From assembly GCF_000208865.1 (NCBI RefSeq), contig NC_018394.1:2793797-2857796 (forward strand): 64,000 nt of DNA. The letters run 5' to 3'. The position numbers and the translations under genes are program-made. Each line of letters starts with the position of its first letter. Within the stretch, counting starts at the first letter, position 1. This document shows positions 55,442 to 64,000 of the stretch, one piece after another. This stretch comes from Neospora caninum Liverpool (Eukaryota; Apicomplexa; Conoidasida; Eucoccidiorida; Sarcocystidae). Under the pieces are notes generated by a model. It searched no databases. It was not told the DNA's origin and saw only the letters and a program-made list of their open reading frames with translations.

Positions 55442-58400
55442 TGAAAAAACGTCGCTTTGTGTTGTCTGCGTTCTTCTGCAGGTGTCTGTGAGCGACAGAT
55501 CACCGATAGCAACCGACAACGACTCTGCTCTGAGTTTCTCTTCATGCGAGAAACATGCGCTCCTGGACTTTTTCACACATTCACGAGTAGATCCATCTGG
55601 AGGGACTAAATGTTAGTACATTCAGGTTGTCTAACAAGCCGGCGAAACCCGACAGGAAGCGGGGTTTTTCCAGTGGTGTATCGTGAATCTGGTTGGTAAC
55701 ACACAAAAATGAAGACATTAAAAAGGAGGAAGGAGAACAGGACACAGGGAGTCAAGGGCAAAGGAGAAGAAAATCGCAGGCGGCGACTACGCCGGAGAGA
55801 AAGAAGCTTAAAGCGTGGAAGCACAAACGCAGGAGAAATGAGACAGAAGAAGCAAATACAAGGGGAAAAGGGGGGGACAGAGGCGTCGTGTCGAGCGTTG
55901 TGTTGTGGGTTCTGTGTCGTCTCTCTCAGCAAGTGAGTAACGAAGAAGAAGGAGCCGGAAAAGAAAGACAAAAACACAGTAGGGACGCCGAAACACAGCA
56001 TCGAGGGGAGCAAAGGTCAGAGGGAGGGGTAAACTCTCGGGACATCGATGGCGCTTTCGCCTCGGAAGCGCCAGCGTGTTTTGAAGGCTGCGTTCTGAAT
56101 CGCTTGCCCGGCTCTTTGCTTTGTCTCTTTTTCTTCGCTCTCCAGACTGTAAGTTTCCGCACTGCACGACTCTTCTCCACGAGAGGAGAACAGGCGCTGG
56201 CCGATCTCCTGAGATCAGGAAGCACTGTATGTACACCACAAAAGGACGAGACACGGTCATGCCGGAATCACTGGAGAACGGCTAGGCAGGGTTGCATGGA
56301 AAGTTGAGCCGAGCCGAATCCGCTTGAAAGAAAGCCGCGTGGAGTCGGTTTGGGAAGGCTGGTCCCTGAATACGTGAGAGAGAGGAAGGCGCAAAGGCAG
56401 ACGGCCTGCTGTACGTACACCGGGACGAAAGTGCTGGAAGAGAGAGAGGAACGGAATCTGACCGGAGGAAAGCAGGCGTCGACAGGAAGGTTATCGCCCA
56501 CAAAGACAATTCGCGGGGCTCGGGTTGGAACTGTAAGATGGAGAGCTGTCAGTTTCTGCGAACGTTCCTCTCGCTGGTTTTCTCCTGGGGATCGGCGAAC
56601 CACGGCCTCGGCGCCTCGGGGTTTCGGTGTTCTTGATGCCTCACCCGGTTCGCGTTGGGGCCTCTGCCAGGCTTCCGTTCTCTCGTGGGAGATGGCTCTT
56701 GCACCGCCTTCTTCGATTTCTTTGCCTTTCGTTTGCAGGCTTCAACGATTGTGAGTGTCGCCTCACAGGCAGAGAGAAGCGCGCAGTGTGCTGTCTCGCA
56801 ACACTCCTTTCGGTTTCTGCTGCATGAGCAATCTCCAGGAAGCGCATGCGAGCTCGTCGACACGCAAGTCCGAAGGACACCTATACTTGTTTTAAGGGTT
56901 TAGCAAGCTTTCCTGTTTTCCTAAACCGGAACGTTTCTTGATTTTCGTTAAGGCCGCATCAGCGTACTTTCCTCTCGTCAGGTCCACGTAGAGACATGCG
57001 TGTGTCCCTCTATCCTACACCCAGCATTCATCGCCGCTTTCGCTGTTCTGCCTCTTTAATCGCCCCCATCAATCTCTCTCTGTATATACATATACATATA
57101 TACATATATGTATGTATATGCGTATCTGTTTCTATTTCGTTATCTGTATTTGGGTCGATCTGCGGGAGTGTCGATTCTATATCCTTTCCTATAGATGGGT
57201 ACATTCACATGTTGAGGGCAAAGAAATGTGCAGGGTTATTTGGCTGCTAGATTCAAGGTGAACACATTTCCACAGCATGCGCTTAGCCCCTGAGTAGAAT
57301 GAACGTGACTTTCCCGCCCACGTTTTCCCGAGTTGAGTTCACACTTTCTTTCACGCGCACCGAGGTTGCTGCCAAGAGAAGGCTGTGGGGTGTGATTCTT
57401 GCGAGCGTTGTCGGCAGTTGAATCGCGAAACTCTCCCAGAGATGGGAGACTCGCCCTGAGGAAGTGGGGGTTGTGGACCAATCTCCGTTGAGACTGCGGA
57501 AGTTCATTCCCCGAACTGAGCAACAAACGAGATGGGTTTTCTCAGGTCGAGAGGAAGACGATTGAAAGTGGCGTCGTAAAGGAGCAGCAGTTGGAGACGA
57601 ATGTCTTTCCGTGCCGTTCCGTGTTTTTTCTTCTGCGTTCCAGAAGGTGAGGCTTCTCGTTCGCTTGTTGCATCTGTTCGTTTGTTGAGTATATCTGTTT
57701 CGACGGCTCCCGTGCTTGCCCAATGCTTCCTCCTCGTTCTTGATGGCGGTAGCTCTGCGCTACTGCACTGGGTGTTGGCGGATTTTGCGATTTCTCTCTC
57801 TCAGTCCTTAGAACGACAAGCGCAACAGCGTCCCTCCTCACTTTCCCGCTCGTGTTCACCAGAACGTAGGCCTCTGAAAAACGAGACAGCAGAGGCCGCT
57901 CTGCCGTCCCCGCACAAACATCTCCAGGCCCGTAACGCACAAAAACTGAAACACACGGGATTCAAGGGGTGCCGGAAATGTACAGAGATACACGCGCTAA
58001 TATACATATATACAGTTATACATACATATATGTATTTTTACATAGATATAGGCTCAAATACGCAGAAGCATGCAAAACAAATAGGAACATGGACAAAGGG
58101 CTACGTATGTATATGTATATTTATATACATGGGTGTGCATGGCCCCGGAACTACATTTTTATCGACTCAAAATGCATGTGGTCATAGAGATAGATTAACA
58201 CACATGTTGTCCGATGTCTACCAAGGGATGGGTGTGCACTGTTGGATATTTATGTCGTAAGTGGTGAATGCGGGGTGCGTTGTTTCTGGTTGCGTTTCGT
58301 TCTGGACCAGTTCGTACGTTCCGAGTTTTTGCCTGCGATTCATTTTCCCCTGAGCCCCCGCTTCGGCCTCGCCTTCCTGCCGGCTGATCCGCCTTCCGAG

Positions 58401-60419
58401 GCAGCCTCTCTTTCTCGTTTCTTTTCCATTTTCAGGCGCTCTTCTTCCGCCAGAGCCCGAAAACTGACTGGTGCATGCGCTCAACCTTTTCCTTAAATCG
58501 TAGTCCACACAGCCCACAGAGAGCGGCGGCCTGCGCGGCGCTCTCCGGAAATGAAAGACGTCTCTGCTCTGTCGTTCCTTTTCAGCGACAGGTGAGTTCG
58601 TGGAAACTCCCGGCGGACGCGGCGAGAGGAAAAGTTTCGATGTGCGTTTCCGAGGCACGCTCAGACAGCAGAGACACCCGAAAGCTAGCGAGGCAGCGGA
58701 AAGCGGAGAAACGACTGCGGAGAAAGTCTGAATCGAACGGCAGGTGAAGGCACTGGAAGGCCAGGGAAGGCGATAGCAGTTCGCCAGCGAGGCAAGGAAG
58801 GGAAACGGAGGGTGGGAAAACCCCAAAAGAGGAAGAAGGAGTCGGTATGTGAGTGAAGACGGGAATAACGAAGCGAGAGAAGGAGAGAGGCTACTCAGGG
58901 ATTTGAAGGCACTTGCGCGTCTAGGCGCAGAAAGGTCTTTTCTCCATGCGTGGACAGTTGAGGGGGCGTGTGGAAGGAAAACGAGAAAGGTGGTCGCGGT
59001 AGATGTCCGAGAACTTTGTGCGTCCAGAGAACGTGGACCTTCTCTGCTGCGAGACGCAGGCGGCCTGCGGCGAAGGCGCCTTGTGTCGCATTTTGTGTTC
59101 GAGCAGTGTCAGAGGCGAGAAAGTCTTTTTCGAGAGAACCGCTGTCTCTGCTGAGAACTTCGGCTTCCCTTCTGTTGCGTTCACACGCACACGTTCTCCG
59201 CGCTCCAGCGTCGCCCGTCTCGCCTCGTTTGGCATCCTTCGCTTTTCGCGATTCGCCCGCCAAGGGTTTTTGTCTGTTGGGTGCTCGATTGGCGTCTCTC
59301 TCAGAGTCCCGAGAGCGTGGGTGCCGAGACAAAACAGCCAAAACGCTGGCCGATGAAAAGAGGCCGTTTGCAAGGAGGAAGGGGAGACAGGCGAGAAGCT
59401 CAAACGGCGACGAGCGCTCGCGGCCACGTTCCCGAGAGGGTCAGGGGGAGGCTCCGTCAGAAAGCCGAAAGGCGAGAGAACGCGAAAATAGATAAAAAGA
59501 GAGAGAAAGAGAGATAAAGCCAGAAAGATGTGTATGGACAGAGAGGCTAGAGTCGAGGAAGAGCGAGGAGGAACGGCGGGGGGAGAAGCGAAGCGAGAGA
59601 CAGAGAGGGCCCAGGAACCTGGGAAATACGAGACGGAGAAAAGACAGGGAAAATCACCCTTTCAATGGAACGGCGACACCCAAGATGGCATGCCTCACCT
59701 TTCGCTATCGTGTCGTTTCTCAGGAAGTAAGGTTTGTTCGTGTCGGCGCGTGTAGTCTACGTCACACCCGTCCCCCTCTCTGTTCCCTATTCCCCGCCTC
59801 GTTTTTGCCTTCCTCTCCCTTTGTCCTCGTGTCTTTTTGTTTCGCTTCAATATCCGTTCTCTTTCGTCTTCTCATCTCAACATTTTGGAGGCAGCAGCCA
59901 GCTTCAGGTGTTGATCGATCTTCTGATCCTATGCAGTCGCGCAAACACGTCCTTGAAAAGCCGCGGCTCCTGTTCTTCGTCCTTTCGCTTTCTCTCTCTG
60001 TCCGTCGTTTTTTCCAGCGGATGTCGAAGTGTTGCGTGCCCGTTCGCAAATGCGTTTCGTCTTTGCTGCCACGTCTTTGTGATGCATTCTGAATCTTTAC
60101 CGTTCCCGGGGAGATTATGGGGCATTCGCCAGTTACGCTTATCCACTCTTTCTGTGTCGCCTTCGTTCCTGTCGAGTCTCCAGGCACCTTGTCTCTCTCC
60201 CCTTCCCGTTTGCCCCGTGCATTCGACTCGACACCCGTTTTTAGTTGCTGCGAAAGCCAAAGGCTTACTTCGTTGACGTCGCCCCGACAACCTTCTCTCT
60301 GCATTCTGTGTGCTGACACACTCAGATGCAAATGCTAGTATGGCCTTCAGACGGAAGTCCCCGTCTGTCCACGAATCAGAGGAACAGGTAGCTGACTTCG
60401 ATCTCCTTCCTCTCCTTGC

Positions 60420-60463
60420 AGATATATATGTATACATATATGTGTAGCTATATATTTATTTGC

Positions 60464-60503
<40 letters not shown>

Positions 60504-60535
60504 ATATGTACATATATTTATACATAACTATATAT
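60420..60535. repeat. TA/TATG-rich array in presumed intron
   Basis: About 115 bp of TATA, TACATA and TATG repeats, including (TA)n at 60468-60490, between the candidate micro-exons at 59724 and 60657. Confidence 0.75.
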
Positions 60536-61254
60536 GAGTCTCGATACACGCGGGAAAGCGGTGTAGGCTTTGCAAGAGTTTGGTTCCTGTTCGGATCTGT
60601 TTGCTTCAGAAGCGTGTCAGGAGTTTTCTCGCATTTGTCTTCGGTGTTTTTCTCAGCTTCTAAAGCTCGTAAGGCGTTCGTTACACTTTTGCATTGCCTC
60701 CTATGCGCATGCCAACCGGCACGCAGATCCTCCAGTTCACCTTCAGATACCTCTTTCCGTCGCCCCTCAGATTTTCTCTTCTCTCCTTTTTCTCCTCCCG
60801 CTTTCTCTTTTTCTTGCTGTTCTACTGCTTACCTCCAGCTGCGTATGTATATATATATATATATAAACAGATACATTTAGGTACATGCTTTGGTTATTCT
60901 GTGAAACGGTGGCCGAGTACACCAAAGATGGTGCGACCTGCGCAGAGAACTACCAGCGTGATGGTATCTCTCTCGACCGCCTGGGATTTTGTTGTTCTTT
61001 GCGCGCATGCATTTTACAGAGGCAGAAAGTGAGATTTTCTTTTGAAGCGGGTCCGCCCTCGCGAAGACCTGCTGACAACGTCTCCACGTTCTGAGCTCAG
61101 TGCATAAGCAGCGTTTCAGCCAAGTCCATAAGTCTGGATGCATCTGGATTTGCCCAGGGATTCTGACAAGCATACAAATCAGCTTGCATGGACTCTCGGT
61201 TTCTAACCTGTGTAGCCGCAGTTCCTGTGCACATAAGCGAATGACCACCCTTCA

Positions 61255-61375
61255 GATATATGTACATATATTTACATATACATTTTTAGATATTCATGAA
61301 TATACACATATATATTCATATATATGAATGTACCTCTTCCTATATATATATATATAAATATATATATGTATATCC
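61255..61375. repeat. TA-rich array in presumed intron
   Basis: ATATGTACATATATTTACAT and related TATA/ATTCATA repeats, with (TA)n at 61341-61365, between candidate micro-exons at 61020 and 61573. A similar (TA)n lies at 62786-62806. Confidence 0.75.
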
Positions 61376-64000
61376 CTGGCGTATCTATACAGGGAGAAAA
61401 TGCGACTATGCGATATGTGGATCTCGTTATGTTCGTCGACTCTTTCTTTTCGATTTTTGGTTGTTTTGCTCTCTTTCTTGACGCAGCACTTGCATCCAGC
61501 AAAGGCGCACATAATGTCTCTCTGACTGATGCGTATGTTTCCATGCTGTCCATTTTCCTCCTGTTTCTGTAGCTCCCAGAGCAGGTGAGGCGGTTCAGAC
61601 CTGACTTGTTTCTGTCTCCTTGCTTTCGCGTGCCGCTCTCTTCCCTTTTCAACTTCTTCTCTTTGATCGCATTTCCACCTCGCTTTTGCAGTGCTTCGCT
61701 TTCAAGAGCGAAGTACAGGCACGCATATTTCTCGCCAGCTTTTCCCGTGCACTTCTTCGTGCGACGAAACGTGTACGGAGAGAGGCGGAGACAAGAGGAA
61801 AAGAGTCTCCAGATTGCACGGAGGGTTGTGAGATAAAAACATGGGTGCAGAGTGATGAAGGTTTCGGGCTGAACACGAAACAGAAGTAAGGCGGGAAACG
61901 AGGAGCGAACGCGCAGAAATCTCTTTTAGAGCGAGAAACGAGACGGGGAGAGCCCGTGAAAAACTCCGTTCCGTCTCGGTAGCTTTTGCCTTTGAAAGGC
62001 GACACTGGAAAAAAACAGGAGACAAGGAGAAAGCGCGGGTGCGATCGACGACCCGACGCGGTTTCCGGCTCTGTGTGTTCCTGTTTGTCTCTCTCGTTGC
62101 ATTTCACTCATTCAACCAAGCAGAGACAATTGGCGAGACACAGTTTCTTTGCCTCTCGTGCCCGCGCCTCCTGCAGATGGTACGGCGACTCTGGCACAAC
62201 ACCCCAGATTCCGCGTATCCTTCCCCACGGCGTAGTTGGTGAAGCATGGGGGGGAAAATCCAAGATATAGGGTGAGAGGAACTCGGACAAGGGGGTTTGA
62301 ATCGATAGCGATCGCATCACACGAGGGGGTACCGGCCTCGTAGATCTGTCTTTTCCGTTTTGGTGGTGCTGTTCCGTGTCCTGAGAACCGCGCATCCAAG
62401 TGACTCTAGGCCGTTTTTTCTTTGGTTCACCTTCCTCGTTCTCATGCTGTCCGTCGGTGTTCTCTCTGCAGGACGTAAGCTGAGAGGAAGAGTCGAGGCT
62501 GCCTTCATCACGCGACCGGGCTGAGCGGCCTGGGTGTCTCTTTCAATGTCCTTCGCAGCCGCAGCGTCTCTTTGTTTCAACGCCTGCTGTCCCAAGAGCA
62601 CTGTGTATATAGCCGTTAGGCGCCCCTTTTGTTTTCGCAGATGTATGCTTATGTAGGAAGGTAAAGAGAGTCGTGTGAGTATAAATCCAATACCACTGAT
62701 GCTCATATTGACGCTTATGTCAGACGATGGCACGGCCGCATATTCAGGGCCGTATATAGATCGAGCGACATTCCATACTTGGTCATATATATATATATAT
62801 ATATAGATACGTACATACATACATGAGTGCATATAGAAGCAAAGACATAGAGGAGGCATGTTTTTCAGGCAGGTTTCCTCCTTTTGTACCGCGTTCGTCA
62901 GCTTGTAAGCTCGGAAGTGGAAAGGGTCGCGAGAGCCTGCGAGCCTGCGCGCACGCTTTGAGGTGGAGGGACATATCTCGAGACGTGCACAGCACAGGAA
63001 CGCGGCCACGGCGGTGCCGACTGTGGAGAGACACAGAGAGTCCCGTCTTCAGCGCGAGACTGACGAGGAAAGCGAGAGTCTGGCTCTTGCCTGTCGCCGC
63101 CTCGGCCCTCGCTGGGAACACCCCGACAGGAAGAGAGAGAGCGAAGACATGCTACGCTGCCTCAGAAGAGAAAAAGGACAAGCCTCTCAAGCGGGGTAAC
63201 GCGCACATGATATCAGACTCCCTGTTTCTCTCGTTTCACTGCTGGCTGCTTTCTGGAGTTTTTCCACGGAATTGCCTCAGATGGTGAGGTGCTGAACAGC
63301 TTAGTCTTCCCTTTCTCTGTGCCGCAGCCAAAAACGGATCTTTCCATAGGACTCTGCGCGGATGTTCATGGAGGGAAGAGACTCTGCAGGGATAAACTCT
63401 CTTTCTTCTGCATGTTGGTGCTCTTGCGCAGTCTGTAGGCCACGTGATGCATGCGAAGCTGCTGTCGTTCTTGGAAGAGCGTGGGATAAGTTTCGTTTGT
63501 ATCGAGGGGGTCCTCAGCATCGCAATCGAGCGAGAAAGAACGGTTCTCGCAAGTAGAGAGAGGACGCCTCTTGCGGGCGTTCTCGCTGCTCCATCGGCGT
63601 TTGGCTGTCCCTTCGCTCTTCCCTTCAGCTTGTAAGACACCGCCGCGTGGGATCCGACTTCTGAAAAAACCCAGAAGGTCGAAGCAGGGGAAACGCTCAG
63701 AAAGGAACACACAGGGCGACGCGTGCTGGAAAGAAACGAGCGAAAGGGAGCAAAGAATAGAACGTGAATGAGAACAAAACACAAAAAGAGGGGGAGAACG
63801 AGAAAGACAGAGAACGAGGAAGGGCAAGAGAAAGAGGAGGGAAACAAAGAAAGCACTGAGAAAGAGCGGAGAAAGAGAACGGATGGAGGAAAATTGTAAA
63901 GTTAAATGTGTTTTGTATGGAAAACGAGATTTTTGGGTAATTTGCCTCATCCTTTGATCCTGGGTTGCCTTTCCCAAACAGGGAGTAAGCCTCAGTGTTT

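Larger units (their letters stand above)
55482..63984 (+). other. Series of candidate micro-exons (3-12 nt), all phase 0
   Basis: Strict candidates, each a pyrimidine-led AG, then the exon, then GTRAG: 55482-55487 GTGTCT (VS); 55930-55932 CAA (Q); 56146-56148 ACT (T); 56739-56750 GCTTCAACGATT (ASTI); 57644-57646 AAG (K); 58586-58591 CGACAG (RQ); 59724-59726 GAA (E); 60657-60668 CTTCTAAAGCTC (LLKL); 61020-61028 AGGCAGAAA (RQK); 61573-61584 CTCCCAGAGCAG (LPEQ); 62473-62475 GAC (D); 62902-62904 CTT (L); 63281-63283 ATG (M); 63629-63631 CTT (L); 63982-63984 GGA (G). Weaker donors (GTAGGC, GTACGG, GTACAG, GTAGGA): 57863-57865 AAC (N), 61692-61712 (CFAFKSE), 62177-62179 ATG (M), 62641-62652 (MYAY), 63432-63434 TCT (S). 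Every length is a multiple of three. Joined to exon 2 (..RRTLDEA) the residues continue as a charged amphipathic helix. The series runs off the window end. Introns are about 200-1100 bp. No RNA evidence is available here. Confidence 0.5.

Noticed and set aside
57546..57646. A 100-bp ordinary exon (VERKTIESGVVKEQQLETNVF) ending at the donor 57647
   Set aside because: Its last 40 bases are a typical pyrimidine tract plus CAG, so the 3-nt exon AAG fits better; a 30-nt exon 57546-57575 with donor GTAAAG stays possible.
58436..58591. An ordinary exon (ALFFRQSPKTDW .. PFQRQ) ending at 58591
   Set aside because: The stretch directly before the final six bases is pyrimidine tract plus CAG, as at the other micro-exons; composition is not convincingly coding. 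Not fully excluded.
60417..61266. Two CTTGCAG/CTTCAG-ATATAT-GTAYAY units at 60421 and 61255
   Set aside because: They fall at the edges of TA arrays, where such a match is expected, and the donors are poor.

Overview
The window reads as nuclear DNA of a cyst-forming coccidian (Apicomplexa, Sarcocystidae: Toxoplasma, Hammondia or Neospora type). The signs are intron-rich genes with GT..AG borders and pyrimidine-led acceptors, long Ser/Pro/Glu/Arg-rich low-complexity insertions inside conserved proteins, frequent TGCATGC words, and short (TA)n microsatellites in introns and gaps. Nothing bacterial (operons, Shine-Dalgarno sites, IS elements, CRISPR) is visible. I cannot separate the genera from this sequence.

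Layout. 1-4858: no recognisable gene; compositionally unlike the rest. 4859-7495 (-): N-terminal part of an ALKBH1-type dioxygenase whose catalytic exons I could not find. 8054-10718 (+): COQ2, two exons. 12368-20597 (-): ADCK2-type ABC1 kinase-like protein, ten exons that join in frame. 24037-26870 (+): UBE2W-type ubiquitin-conjugating enzyme, three exons. About 28700-34000 (-): a GT7-family (beta-1,4-galactosyltransferase-like) glycosyltransferase, core exons only resolved. 34873-35496: a 52-copy 12-bp minisatellite. 35557-37038 (+): NAA30, the NatC acetyltransferase subunit. About 38700-40913 (-): four-helix membrane protein of uncertain family. 45588-47633 (+): small unrecognised membrane protein, four exons. 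53312 to the window end (+): a signal-peptide gene that appears to continue as a long series of micro-exons.

Genes mostly alternate in strand (divergent pairs ALKBH1/COQ2, ADCK2/UBE2W, GT7/NAA30, 4-TM/45588; convergent pairs COQ2/ADCK2, UBE2W/GT7, NAA30/4-TM), so promoters are probably shared in the divergent gaps. Two mitochondrial ubiquinone-linked genes (COQ2, ADCK2) sit tail to tail. The other genes act in ubiquitylation, N-terminal acetylation, glycosylation, nucleic-acid demethylation and secretion, and have no evident common pathway.

The most unusual item is the 55.4-64.0 kb stretch. At least fifteen times, a pyrimidine-led AG is followed after exactly 3, 6, 9 or 12 bases by a GTRAG donor. 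All are phase 0 and the encoded residues read as one basic amphipathic helix continuing the secreted protein. This resembles the micro-exon genes of schistosomes, but with exons as short as one codon; only transcript data can prove it.
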